The notes under the pieces are model-generated. The model did no database searches, had not been told where the DNA came from, and saw only the letters and a program-made list of their open reading frames with translations. The position numbers were made by a program, and so were the translations under genes. Of a stretch of 37,008 nt of DNA, positions 1 through 7,466 are shown piece after piece (positions within the stretch are counted from its first letter, which is position 1; each line of letters starts with the position of its first letter). The stretch comes from Caballeronia arationis. Lineage in GTDB: Bacteria > Pseudomonadota > Gammaproteobacteria > Burkholderiales > Burkholderiaceae. The DNA is taken from positions 1-37,008 of the forward strand of contig NZ_FCOG02000062.1 of the NCBI RefSeq assembly GCF_001544975.2. Direction: 5' to 3'.

Positions 1-77
<77 letters not shown>

Positions 78-85
78 GGATTCAA

Positions 86-120
86 ATCAAAAAGCCCGGC
101 TCGCCGGGCTTTTTGATTTT
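86..120 (+). terminator. Rho-independent terminator after tRNA-fMet
   Basis: A perfect hairpin begins 9 nt after the tRNA CCA end. The arm AAAAAGCCCGG pairs with CCGGGCTTTTT around a CTCG loop, and further T residues follow. Shape and position make it the terminator of the tRNA transcript. Confidence 0.9.
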
Positions 121-194
121 CTGCTTCAGATACCGCGGTGCGTTGGGTGACCCGATCCACGCTCAGCCACGATAATCCCAGCGCCACAAACACG

Positions 195-233
195 AAAAGC
201 CTGCATGACATTCGAGTCATGCAGGCTTTTTCT
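195..233. terminator. Bidirectional terminator between tRNA-fMet and rpsU
   Basis: A perfect 15-bp stem (195-209 with 216-230) has a 6-nt loop and carries A4 on the left and T5 on the right, so it can act on either strand. It lies between the plus-strand tRNA and the minus-strand rpsU, whose stop codon is about 165 nt away. Apart from this hairpin and the one at 86-120, I see no gene or other signal in 78-398. Open frames read across the interval have no start context. Confidence 0.75.
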
Positions 234-398
234 TATTCATCATCCGTCCGGCGCCTGGACGCGCTCGGGTCCAGACAGGTCGACATCATCACCCGTTGCA
301 GGGCGCCAGCCAGATTTTGGCGCACATCGCTCGAAGTGCCCGGCGCCGCGAATCAGGCAATCGAGCAGGCAGCCAAGCCGGCGATCACGCGCCTCACA

Positions 399-611
399 TC
401 AATAAAACTTTTTCGGCAACTGGGCGCGACGGATTTGCTTGCGCAGACGAGCGACAGCAGCAGCTTTCTTGCGCTTGCGCTCGGTGGTGGGCTTTTCGTA
501 GGCCATGCGCGATTTGAGTTCCTGAATCAGGCCCGTGCGTTCGACGGTACGGCGAAAACGACGCATGGCGACGTCGAAAGGCTCGTTCTCTTTCAACAGT
601 ACTTTAGTCAT
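399..611 (-). CDS. rpsU: 30S ribosomal protein bS21
   Basis: A 70-residue, very basic protein of the usual bS21 length. It has the family pattern: an N-terminal ENEPFDVAMRRFRR segment, a central YEKPTTERKRKK stretch and a C-terminal arginine/lysine helix ending LPKKFY. bS21 binds the 30S platform and helps base-pair the Shine-Dalgarno helix during initiation. The ATG at 611 is chosen because it opens directly on the conserved N-terminus (MTKVLLKENEP); longer frames add unrelated sequence. The usual neighbours yqeY, dnaG and rpoD are absent, so this is a stand-alone copy. From memory its central and C-terminal segments differ from the YKRIRS-type Burkholderiales bS21, which suggests a second paralogue. 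Confidence 0.97.
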   Translation of the reverse strand: MTKVLLKENEPFDVAMRRFRRTVERTGLIQELKSRMAYEKPTTERKRKKAAAVARLRKQIRRAQLPKKFY

Positions 612-658
612 TGAGTTCTCGGTTGATCTGGCCCTGCCAGAAATTAGGGCAAAGCGCA

Positions 659-687
659 ATTGTACACTTTTTGAGAGCCGAACTGAA
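659..687 (-). promoter_or_regulatory. Sigma-70-type promoter of rpsU
   Basis: On the minus strand, TTCAGT (682-687) and TACAAT (659-664) are separated by exactly 17 nt. The -10 matches TATAAT in 5 of 6 positions, the -35 only in 3. The -10 lies about 47 nt upstream of the rpsU start codon, leaving a short leader. This fits independent transcription of rpsU rather than read-through from the ferredoxin gene. Confidence 0.6.
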
Positions 688-784
688 CCGTCATCGTCGG
701 AACGCGACCAGGACGGGTCCGGGATTGCAATCGTATGTCGTTGAATGGAGACGACAAATCCTGAATTACCCGCGCCCGGACGCG

Positions 785-1102
785 CTAGAACCCGCGCGAG
801 GGCGAGCGGCGCGTTGCGGTGGATTGCTCCGTCGCCGCGGGCTGCTCGATCGTGACGTCCGATTCGGCGAGCGCGACGCACGGCAGGACCCAGCCATCGC
901 GCTTTTCCTCGGCGGCGAGGCCGGGCCATTCGATCCGGTAGCGCACGTCGCCCGCCGCGAGCCGGCACATGCACGCACGGCAGGTGCCGTTGCGGCACGA
1001 ACTCGGCAGGCGGATGCCGGCGCGCGCGGCGGCTTCCATCAGCGACGCGCCGTCCTCGACGACGACCTCGCGCCCGAGCGGCTCGATGCGCAGCGTCTTC
1101 AT
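785..1102 (-). CDS. Plant-type [2Fe-2S] ferredoxin
   Basis: A 105-residue protein with the beta-grasp 2Fe-2S ferredoxin pattern. Cys36, Cys41 and Cys44 form C-x4-C-x2-C in the cluster loop (SSCRNGTCRAC), and Cys75 in WVLPCVA is the fourth ligand. An additional cysteine is at 46. There is no fused reductase domain, so it should be a soluble one-electron carrier. The last 20 residues are low-complexity and probably disordered. It starts 25 nt after the yigZ stop on the same strand, so the two are likely co-transcribed. The redox partner is not shown by the neighbourhood. Confidence 0.9.
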   Translation of the reverse strand: MKTLRIEPLGREVVVEDGASLMEAAARAGIRLPSSCRNGTCRACMCRLAAGDVRYRIEWPGLAAEEKRDGWVLPCVALAESDVTIEQPAATEQSTATRRSPSRGF

Positions 1103-1127
1103 GCGTTCGTGCAGCCGAAGGCGCGCG

Positions 1128-1724
1128 TCACGGCGAGTCGGGCGCGATCGACGCGCGGCCGTGCGTGAGATCGCGCAGTTCGGCGGCAGCCGCCTCGCGC
1201 GATGCGAGCGGCATCCGGATCACGAGCCGCACGCTCATGTCGTACGCGTGCTCGACCAGTTCGCAGCTCTGTTGCTCGATCCAGCGCCGCACGCGCGCTT
1301 CGTCGGCGTAATCGACTTCCACCGTGAGCAGGCCGCGCTCGATCCGTTCGATGCGCTCGGCTTTCTGCATCGCGGTCGCGATGGCGTCGGTGTAGGCGCG
1401 CACGAGCCCGCCCGCCCCGAGCTTGATGCCGCCGTAGTAGCGCACGACGGTCGCGAGCACGCCGTCGACTTCGTGATGGCGCAGCACTTCCAGAATCGGC
1501 CGACCGGCGGTGCCGGAGGGCTCGCCGTCGTCCGACATGCCCGACTGGCCGCCCGCGAGCAGGGCCCAGCAGACGTGCGTCGCGCCCGGATGCTCGGCGC
1601 GCAGCGCGTCGAGCTCGCGCATCGCGGACTCGCGATCGGCGACGGGAAGTACGCGCGCAATGAAGCGGCTCTTTCGAATGTCGAGTTCGGCGGCGACGGC
1701 GGCAGCGAGGGTGTACGTGGCCAA
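1128..1724 (-). CDS. yigZ: YigZ/IMPACT family protein (UPF0029)
   Basis: A 198-residue protein matching the YigZ/IMPACT family. The N-terminal UPF0029 domain carries the signature GEPSGTAGRP at residues 67-76, followed by VVRYYGGIKLGAGGLVRAY. A C-terminal DUF1949-like ferredoxin-fold domain spans about 138-195. The eukaryotic relative IMPACT acts on GCN2 and translation control. The bacterial biochemical role is not settled, so only the family is claimed. It sits between a GNAT gene and the ferredoxin gene on the same strand. Confidence 0.95.
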   Translation of the reverse strand: MATYTLAAAVAAELDIRKSRFIARVLPVADRESAMRELDALRAEHPGATHVCWALLAGGQSGMSDDGEPSGTAGRPILEVLRHHEVDGVLATVVRYYGGIKLGAGGLVRAYTDAIATAMQKAERIERIERGLLTVEVDYADEARVRRWIEQQSCELVEHAYDMSVRLVIRMPLASREAAAAELRDLTHGRASIAPDSP

Positions 1725-1862
1725 ATGCGGGAGGGGTCGAAAAGGTGAATCAGCGGTCGTTGAATCGGGCTTCGGCGGCGCGCGCGATCAAACCGCAATG
1801 GTAACGGCTTCGCGCGTCGGCCCGTGCGGATGCGGACGCGTCGATTGGAAGGAGCGCGTGCG

Positions 1863-2444
1863 TCATCCGTGGCCGGACGCGGCATGCGTCCCCGCATCGC
1901 GCTCGCCGAGCGAGCGCTGCATCAGCACCGTATCGACCCATTGGCCGTGCTTGAACCCGACCTGGCGCAGCACGCCGACGTGCTCGAACCCGAGCCGCGC
2001 ATGCAGCGCGATCGACCCCGCGTTGCCGCTGTTGCCGATCACCGCGATCACCTGCCGCCACGGCCCCGCCTCGCAGCGCGCGATGAGTTCGGACAGGAGC
2101 GCCATGCCGATGCCGCGCCCGTTCATGCCGTCGGCGATATAGACCGAATCCTCGATCGTATGCCGGTACGCCGAGCGCGCCCGGTATGCCGTCGCATACG
2201 CGTAGCCAAGCACCGCGCCGTCGGCTACGGCTACGAGATACGGCAGGCGCGCCCCGACGACGGCCGCATGGCGCGCGCGCATTTCATCGACGCCGGGCGC
2301 GACTTCCTCGAAGGTCGCGAGCGCGTTTTCAACGTAGTGCGCATAGATGCGCGCGATGGCATCGAAGTCGGCGGGCGTCGCGTCGCGCACGACGGGAGAT
2401 CGGTGCGTGTTCGGGGTGCCTGGGTTCATGGCGTCAGCTTGCAT
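1863..2444 (-). CDS. GNAT N-acetyltransferase, phosphinothricin/methionine sulfoximine type
   Basis: A 193-residue single-domain GNAT protein. Family features are RDATPADFDAIARIYAHYV at the N-terminus, then TFEEVAP, the VYIADGMNGRGIGMALL acetyl-CoA pyrophosphate loop near residue 110, and LGFEHVGVLRQVGFKHGQW near the C-terminus. This last pattern is typical of the Pat/Bar/MddA branch, which acetylates phosphinothricin, methionine sulfoximine or methionine sulfone. The actual substrate cannot be read from sequence. An internal ATG five codons downstream (MNPGT) is an alternative start; neither has a strong ribosome binding site. It may head the yigZ-ferredoxin transcript, although a 138-nt gap separates it from yigZ. 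Confidence 0.9.
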   Translation of the reverse strand: MQADAMNPGTPNTHRSPVVRDATPADFDAIARIYAHYVENALATFEEVAPGVDEMRARHAAVVGARLPYLVAVADGAVLGYAYATAYRARSAYRHTIEDSVYIADGMNGRGIGMALLSELIARCEAGPWRQVIAVIGNSGNAGSIALHARLGFEHVGVLRQVGFKHGQWVDTVLMQRSLGERDAGTHAASGHG

Positions 2445-2806
2445 CGCGGGATTGGCGGGCGGGTTTTCGGTCGGACGATTTTCGCATGGCCGGGCGCTTG
2501 CAGGCGACGCCCAAAAAAGCGTTGGCCGGCCGTGCGGCAGACCACCAACGCGACGAGTTTTACGTTAAAGAAACCATTGAGTCGCGCGGGCGCCGCCCTC
2601 TACACTAGGTCGTTTGGCGAATGCTGCGCGCGGGACGACTACGGCGCGACCAGGCGCGTCAATTCCATGAGTACATCACCGAACACATCAGCGAAGCAGG
2701 TTCCGATCGGCCGGCCGGACGGCCGCAGGCGTTAGCTATCTGGATGGCATGTCGCGCCGCGACGAGGTTTTTGCAACGTTCCGCGGCGAGAGGGCGATAA
2801 CACGCA
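2445..2806 (+). promoter_or_regulatory. Intergenic region with candidate promoter for the EAL gene
   Basis: 362 bases between the divergent GNAT and EAL genes. The best promoter-like pair on the plus strand is TTGAGT (2577-2582) and TACACT (2601-2606), 18 nt apart and about 200 nt upstream of the EAL start codon. A possible 22-codon frame at 2668-2736 has no ribosome binding site and is not called. I see no terminator or repeat here. Confidence 0.35.
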
Positions 2807-4408
2807 ATGAAAAAACTTCGACGCTCGAGCCTGGCGGTGTTTCTCGCCGCCGTGGTGCTGGTTGCGGCGCTTGCGCCGGCCGCACTCGGCTTGCTATTCG
2901 CCCAGCGCAGCCTGCGCGCGGAGGAGGCCGGGCAGCTCAACCGCATGGCCGACGCCGCGCTCGTGCAGGCCGAGGACGTGACGCGTCATCTATCGAGCGC
3001 GCTCGGCGAGATCGGGCGGGTCTCGGACGAGCCGTGCACCGCACCCTACCTGCAGGAGTTGCGCCGCATCGTCCTTGCCCACCGCGCGGTGCGCGACGCC
3101 GGCGCGATCGATCACGCCGGCCGCTGGCAATGCTCGTCGCTCCTGGGCGCGGTCGCGCTGGGCGCGCTCGGCGGCCGCGCGCTGCCGCCGCCTGACTGGC
3201 GCGGCACCGATGGCGTGACCGCGTGGTTCCGGCTCCTGCACATGCCGGGCGGCGAGCAGTCGTTCGTGCTCGGCCGCAACGGCTATTACGTCGCCGCCGA
3301 TCCCGCCGCGTATGTCGACGGCGTCGAGACGAGAATGAGCGACGGCCCGACGCCCGCGAGCGGTCTCGGCGTGATCAACACGGAAGCGAGCCGCGTCATC
3401 GCGATGACACCGAGCGCCGATCCGTCGCTGCTGCTCGCCCTGTATCGCGAGCCGGTGCAACCCGGCTACTTCGATGCGCCCTATGTCGTGCGCCGCTCGG
3501 GGACGATGCCGATCGCGGTCGTCGTGAGCGCGCCGCGCGAGCCGTTGCCCGAACGCCTGCGCAGCCTGCCGTGGGGATGGCTCCTCGGCGGTGTGGCGGC
3601 GGGTGTCGCGCTCGCGGGCTGGGCGGCGTTCTTCATCGTGCGCCACATGTCGCCGCGCGGGCAGTTGAGCGACGCGGTGCGGCGTCACCAGTTCATCGTC
3701 GCGTACCAGCCGATCGTCGATCTCGCGACGCGCCGCTGCGTCGGCGCCGAGGCGCTTGTGCGCTGGAAGCATCACGACCGCATCGTGCGGCCCGATCATT
3801 TCATTCCGCTCGCCGAGCATCGCGGCCTGATCCAGGCGATCACCGACCAGGTCCTCGACACCGTGCTGCTCGAACTCGGCGAGTTCCTGAAGCGTTACCC
3901 CGAGTACTACGTGTCGATCAACCTGAGCGCGGGCGACCTCACCACGCCGCGCTTTCTCGAGGTGCTGCGCGCGGCGCTCGCCCGGCAGAAGGTGCGACCG
4001 GAACAGATCCGCATCGAGGCGACCGAGCGCGGCTTTCTCGACGCCGAGGCGGCGAAGGAAGTGATCGGCGCGTTTCGCGATGCCGGCCATCCGGTCTATA
4101 TCGACGACTTCGGCACCGGCTATTCGAGCCTCTCGCACCTGCAGAACTTCCACGTCGACGCGCTGAAGATCGACAAGTCGTTCGTCGATACGATCGGGCA
4201 GGACGCGGCGTCGAGCAGCGTGGCGTCGCATATCATCGAAATGGCCGGGACGCTCGACGTTCAGGTGATCGCGGAGGGCATCGAGCGCGAGGAGCAGGCA
4301 AGCTACCTGCACGCGCGCGGTGCGCAGTTCGGCCAGGGCTGGCTCTTTTCGCCGCCGCTCACGGCGGCCGAGTTCATCCGCTATGTCGGCAAGATGAGGA
4401 AGGGCTGA
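2807..4408 (+). CDS. Membrane c-di-GMP phosphodiesterase (CSS-motif periplasmic domain plus EAL domain)
   Basis: A 533-residue inner-membrane protein with TM1 at about 8-32, a periplasmic CSS-motif domain, TM2 at about 256-280 and a cytoplasmic EAL domain at about 290-530. The CSS motif is at 109-111, and Cys77 plus Cys109 are the two periplasmic cysteines. In E. coli PdeC the equivalent pair forms a disulfide that controls activity. The EAL domain keeps the catalytic signatures: E315-A-L, SINLSAGD, IEATERG, D433-D434-FGTGYSSL, LKIDKSFVD, EGIE and the QGWLFSPP end. It should therefore hydrolyse c-di-GMP to pGpG. There is no GGDEF domain. The only start-proximal Shine-Dalgarno-like sequence (GAGAGGG) is somewhat distant. 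Confidence 0.95.
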   Translation: MKKLRRSSLAVFLAAVVLVAALAPAALGLLFAQRSLRAEEAGQLNRMADAALVQAEDVTRHLSSALGEIGRVSDEPCTAPYLQELRRIVLAHRAVRDAGAIDHAGRWQCSSLLGAVALGALGGRALPPPDWRGTDGVTAWFRLLHMPGGEQSFVLGRNGYYVAADPAAYVDGVETRMSDGPTPASGLGVINTEASRVIAMTPSADPSLLLALYREPVQPGYFDAPYVVRRSGTMPIAVVVSAPREPLPERLRSLPWGWLLGGVAAGVALAGWAAFFIVRHMSPRGQLSDAVRRHQFIVAYQPIVDLATRRCVGAEALVRWKHHDRIVRPDHFIPLAEHRGLIQAITDQVLDTVLLELGEFLKRYPEYYVSINLSAGDLTTPRFLEVLRAALARQKVRPEQIRIEATERGFLDAEAAKEVIGAFRDAGHPVYIDDFGTGYSSLSHLQNFHVDALKIDKSFVDTIGQDAASSSVASHIIEMAGTLDVQVIAEGIEREEQASYLHARGAQFGQGWLFSPPLTAAEFIRYVGKMRKG

Positions 4409-4490
4409 GGCCGCACGATGCGCTTGGTTTTTTGCATCGAAGCCCCATCTATTGCGCTTCCCGTCATGCATTCAACCGAGAGCGACCGCC

Positions 4491-4907
4491 ATGAACGACC
4501 AAGCCGCGACGACCTTCCTCAACGACGTCCGCCATCCGCTGCTCACGCTGCACCGGAGCATGCTCGCCGAATTGCGCGCGCGGCACGAGGCCGAGTTCGG
4601 GCCGGTGTCGCCGGGTGAATTCCTGCAGATCGTGATCAACGGCTCGGCGTATCGCTGGCTCTCGCCGCTTTCGACGCTGATCGCCGCCCTCGACGATGTC
4701 CTCGACGACGCCGAGGCGAAGGCGCAGGATCGCGTCGAAATCGCGACGTCGGTCGTCGCGATGTTCTCGGCGAAAACGCGCGACCCCGCATTCGCCGACC
4801 AGTACCTGCCGCTCCTGCAGTCGAGCCCGGAGATCGCGCTCGCGAACGGCCAGGTCGCGCGGCTCGTGCGATCGGTCGCGCCGGAAACGCCCGCAACGGA
4901 CGACTGA
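4491..4907 (+). CDS. Hypothetical protein, 138 residues
   Basis: I do not recognise the family. It is predicted to be soluble, mostly helical and acidic, with no signal peptide, membrane segment or cysteine motif. The middle (FLQIVINGSAYRWLSPLSTL) is the most hydrophobic and is followed by an Asp/Glu-rich helix (ALDDVLDDAEAKAQD). The ATG at 4491 is chosen because GAGAG precedes it by about 8 nt; an upstream in-frame TTG at 4452 lacks such a site. Third-position GC is as high as in the neighbours, supporting a real gene. It follows the EAL gene by 82 nt on the same strand and may be co-transcribed, but nothing ties it to c-di-GMP. Confidence 0.75.
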   Translation: MNDQAATTFLNDVRHPLLTLHRSMLAELRARHEAEFGPVSPGEFLQIVINGSAYRWLSPLSTLIAALDDVLDDAEAKAQDRVEIATSVVAMFSAKTRDPAFADQYLPLLQSSPEIALANGQVARLVRSVAPETPATDD

Positions 4908-4928
4908 CGGTCTATCGAAAAAGCGACC

Positions 4929-4970
4929 GAAAACCTGCGAATTTCGCGCACGCCGCGCGTGCGGGTTTTC
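4929..4970 (+). terminator. Candidate terminator after the 138-residue hypothetical gene
   Basis: The inner stem CGCACGC/GCGTGCG (4947-4953 with 4957-4963) is followed immediately by GGTTTTC. That sequence can also pair with GAAAACC at 4929-4935, enclosing an 11-nt bulge. It starts 21 nt downstream of the stop codon. The T-run is only four bases long. Confidence 0.5.
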
Positions 4971-5062
4971 CGGGTCGCCGGGCAGGCCGTGCCTTGTCCG
5001 AAGCGGCATTGCGCTCCCGCAGGGCAGCGCGCGCCTCGTGCTGCACCGCAATAAATTCGTCC

Positions 5063-5099
5063 CGTCGCATTTGAGCAATTGATTTTCGCTTGCGAGTAT
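5063..5099 (+). promoter_or_regulatory. Candidate ArgR operator upstream of hisQ
   Basis: Two direct-repeat half-sites fit the consensus known for Pseudomonas aeruginosa ArgR (TGTCGC-N8-AA, then N5, then the second half). The first is CGTCGC (5063-5068), N8, AA (5077-5078). After exactly 5 nt comes TTTCGC (5084-5089), N8, AT (5098-5099). Each hexamer matches in 5 of 6 positions and the 21-nt register is exact. The site lies about 80 nt upstream of the hisQ start, and an ArgR-like regulator is encoded in the same operon. Confidence 0.5.
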
Positions 5100-5111
5100 C
5101 GGCGCCAATCG

Positions 5112-5144
5112 CTGGATTCTCACGGATTTCTCTGTGAGATCCAG
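5112..5144 (+). other. Leader stem-loop upstream of hisQ
   Basis: CTGGATTCTCAC (5112-5123) pairs with GTGAGATCCAG (5134-5144), with one bulged base and a 10-nt loop. It lies between the candidate ArgR operator and the hisQ ribosome binding site, so it is probably in the 5' untranslated leader. No T-run follows, so it is not an intrinsic terminator. Its role is unknown; it could stabilise the leader or serve as a second DNA operator. Confidence 0.45.
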
Positions 5145-5178
5145 ACGATGCCGATTCGAAAATCAGACGGAGACGCAA

Positions 5179-5868
5179 GTGTTCCTATACGGCTATGGCC
5201 CGCTGCTGCTCGCGGGCGCCAGACAGACCATCGCGCTCGCGGTGCTTTCCCTCGCGGTATCGGTCGTGCTCGGATTGCTGGGCGCGTCGGCGAAACTGTC
5301 GCGCTACGGCTTCTTGCGCGCGATCGCCACGGGCTACACGACGCTGATCCGCTCGGTTCCCGATCTCGTGCTGATGCTGTTGCTCTTCTACAGCATCCAG
5401 ATCGCGGTGAACAACCTGACCGACGCCTTCGGTCTCGACCAGTTCGACATCGATCCCTTCACGGCGGGCGTGCTCACGCTCGGCTTTATCTACGGCGCGT
5501 ATTTCACCGAGACCTTTCGCGGCGCGTTCCTCGCGGTGCCGCGCGGCCAGTTGGAAGCGGGCAGCGCCTACGGCATGAGCGGCATGCGCGTGTTCGGCCG
5601 CATCCTGTTTCCGCAGATGATGCGCTTCGCGCTGCCGGGCATCGGCAACAACTGGCAGGTGCTGGTCAAGGCGACGGCGCTGGTGTCGATCATCGGTCTC
5701 GCCGATATCGTCAAGGCCGCGCAGGACGCCGGCAAGAGCACGTTCAACATGTTCTTCTTCATCCTTGTCGCGGCGGCCGCCTATCTCGCGATCACGACGG
5801 CGTCGAACGTCGTGCTGATGCTGCTCGAACGCCGCTATTCGACGGGCGTCCGTCACGCCGACCTTTAA
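5179..5868 (+). CDS. hisQ: Basic amino acid ABC transporter permease, HisQ type
   Basis: A 229-residue integral membrane permease of the HisQ/ArtQ/AotQ family with about five membrane helices. The conserved cytoplasmic EAA loop (EAGSAYGMSGMRVFGRILFPQMMRFALPG) touches the ATPase. RSVPDLVLMLLLFY and GAYFTETFRGAFLAVPRGQ are family segments. The GTG at 5179 is taken as start because GGAG lies 6 nt upstream and the protein then opens MFLYGYGPLLLAGARQT, matching family length (about 228). The upstream in-frame ATG at 5134 would add 15 charged residues without a ribosome binding site. It is the first gene of hisQ-hisM-hisP-argR and should heterodimerise with HisM to import arginine, ornithine, lysine or histidine. 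Confidence 0.95.
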   Translation: MFLYGYGPLLLAGARQTIALAVLSLAVSVVLGLLGASAKLSRYGFLRAIATGYTTLIRSVPDLVLMLLLFYSIQIAVNNLTDAFGLDQFDIDPFTAGVLTLGFIYGAYFTETFRGAFLAVPRGQLEAGSAYGMSGMRVFGRILFPQMMRFALPGIGNNWQVLVKATALVSIIGLADIVKAAQDAGKSTFNMFFFILVAAAAYLAITTASNVVLMLLERRYSTGVRHADL

Positions 5869-5883
5869 TCCGGAGCACCGGCC

Positions 5884-6597
5884 ATGATCCAGATCTTCGC
5901 CGAATACTGGCGTCCGTTTCTCTATTCCGACGGCCTCCGCGCGTCGGGCCTCGTGGTGACGCTGTGGCTTCTGGTGGCGTCGATCGCGCTCGGCTTTGCC
6001 GCGGCAGTGCCGCTCGCGTGTGCGCGGGTGTCGAAGAACCGCCGGCTTTGCACGCCGGTGCGCCTCTACACGTACGTCTTTCGGGGCACGCCGCTCTACG
6101 TGCAACTGCTCCTGCTCTACACCGGCATGTACAGTCTCGAATTCGTGCGCACGCAATCGCTGCTGGAGGCGTTCTTTCGCAGCGGATTCAATTGCGCGAT
6201 CCTTGCATTCGCGCTCAACACCTGCGCCTACACGACCGAGATCTTCGCGGGTGCGATCCGCGCGATTCCTCACGGCGAGGTCGAAGCGGCCCGCGCTTAC
6301 GGCATGGGCACGTTCACGATGTACCGGCGCGTGATCCTGCCGTCCGCGCTGCGCCGCGCCTTGCCTCTCTACAGCAACGAGGTCATCCTGATGCTGCATG
6401 CCACGACCGTCGCATTCACGGCGACCGTGCCGGATATCCTGAAGGTCGCGCGCGATGCGAATTCGGCGACGTATCAGTCGTTTGAATCGTTCGGGATCGC
6501 CGCGCTGATGTATCTCGCGATCTCGTTTGCGCTCGTGGCCGCGTTCAGGAAGGCGGAGAAGCGCTGGCTCGGCTATCTTGGCACCGGTCGCCGCTGA
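5884..6597 (+). CDS. hisM: Basic amino acid ABC transporter permease, HisM type
   Basis: A 237-residue permease with about five membrane helices, partner of HisQ. Family features include VFRGTPLYVQLLLLYTG, NTCAYTTEIFAGAIRAIPHGEVEAARAYGMG (the EAA loop) and HATTVAFTATVPDILKVARDAN. It starts 15 nt after the hisQ stop, with CCGGAG in that gap as a ribosome binding site, so the two are translationally close. Its closest functional counterparts are HisM of enterics and AotM of Pseudomonas; substrate preference for arginine/ornithine is inferred from the adjacent AST operon. Confidence 0.95.
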   Translation: MIQIFAEYWRPFLYSDGLRASGLVVTLWLLVASIALGFAAAVPLACARVSKNRRLCTPVRLYTYVFRGTPLYVQLLLLYTGMYSLEFVRTQSLLEAFFRSGFNCAILAFALNTCAYTTEIFAGAIRAIPHGEVEAARAYGMGTFTMYRRVILPSALRRALPLYSNEVILMLHATTVAFTATVPDILKVARDANSATYQSFESFGIAALMYLAISFALVAAFRKAEKRWLGYLGTGRR

Positions 6598-6670
6598 GCC
6601 GCCGCCAGGCCGCCGCTCGTCAGCGGCTAGAATCGCATTGCATTCACCAGTCATCACCCGGGAGAACGAG

Positions 6671-7462
6671 TTGGAGCCAACCGCCAAAGACACCGCGACG
6701 AAGCTCGTGGCAGAGGACATTCACAAGCGCTACGGCGACAACGAAGTGCTCAAGGGCGTCTCGCTCGCGGCGCGCGCCGGCGACGTGATCAGCATCATCG
6801 GCGCGAGCGGCTCGGGCAAGAGCACGTTCCTGCGCTGCATCAATTTCCTGGAGCGGCCGAACGCGGGGCAGATTATCGTCGACGGCGAGGCCGTGCGCAC
6901 GAAGCCCGATCGCGCGGGCAATCTCGACGTCGCCGATCACAAGCAATTGCAGCGCGTGCGCACCAAGCTCGCGATGGTGTTCCAGCACTTCAACCTGTGG
7001 TCGCACATGACGGCCATCGAGAACGTGATGGAGGCGCCGATGCACGTGCTCGGCCTGTCGAAGAAGGAAGCCGAGGACCGCGCGCGCACCTATCTGGAGA
7101 AGGTCGGCCTCGCGCCGCGCATGGAGAAGCAGTATCCGTCGCACCTGTCGGGCGGCCAGCAGCAGCGCGTCGCGATCGCCCGCGCGCTCGCGATGCATCC
7201 CGATGTGATGCTCTTCGACGAACCGACCTCCGCGCTCGATCCGGAACTCGTCGGCGAAGTGCTGAAGGTGATGCAGAAGCTCGCGGAAGAAGGGCGCACG
7301 ATGATCGTCGTGACGCACGAGATGGGGTTCGCGCGCAACGTGTCGAATCACGTGATGTTCCTGCATCAGGGACGCACCGAAGAAGAGGGCGCGCCAGCCG
7401 AGGTGCTGACCAGGCCGACGAGCGAGCGGCTCAGGCAGTTCCTGTCCGGCAGCCTGAAGTAA
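6671..7462 (+). CDS. hisP: Basic amino acid ABC transporter ATPase, HisP type
   Basis: A 263-residue ABC ATPase with Walker A GASGSGKST (residues 44-52), the VFQHFNLWSHMTAIENV Q-loop region, signature LSGGQQQR (159-166), Walker B VMLFDEP (179-185, catalytic Glu184) and H-loop His216. All catalytic residues are present. The TTG at 6671 is chosen because GGGAGA lies about 7 nt upstream and the resulting length matches HisP; a longer frame overlaps hisM and is not conserved-looking. A TAGAAT hexamer at 6628-6633 in the 73-nt gap could be a weak internal -10, without a convincing -35. Confidence 0.96.
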   Translation: MEPTAKDTATKLVAEDIHKRYGDNEVLKGVSLAARAGDVISIIGASGSGKSTFLRCINFLERPNAGQIIVDGEAVRTKPDRAGNLDVADHKQLQRVRTKLAMVFQHFNLWSHMTAIENVMEAPMHVLGLSKKEAEDRARTYLEKVGLAPRMEKQYPSHLSGGQQQRVAIARALAMHPDVMLFDEPTSALDPELVGEVLKVMQKLAEEGRTMIVVTHEMGFARNVSNHVMFLHQGRTEEEGAPAEVLTRPTSERLRQFLSGSLK

Positions 7463-7466
7463 CGCT

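Noticed and set aside
2668..2736. 22-codon frame upstream of the EAL gene, considered as a leader peptide
   Set aside because: No ribosome binding site, no regulatory codon run, and no terminator/antiterminator pair.
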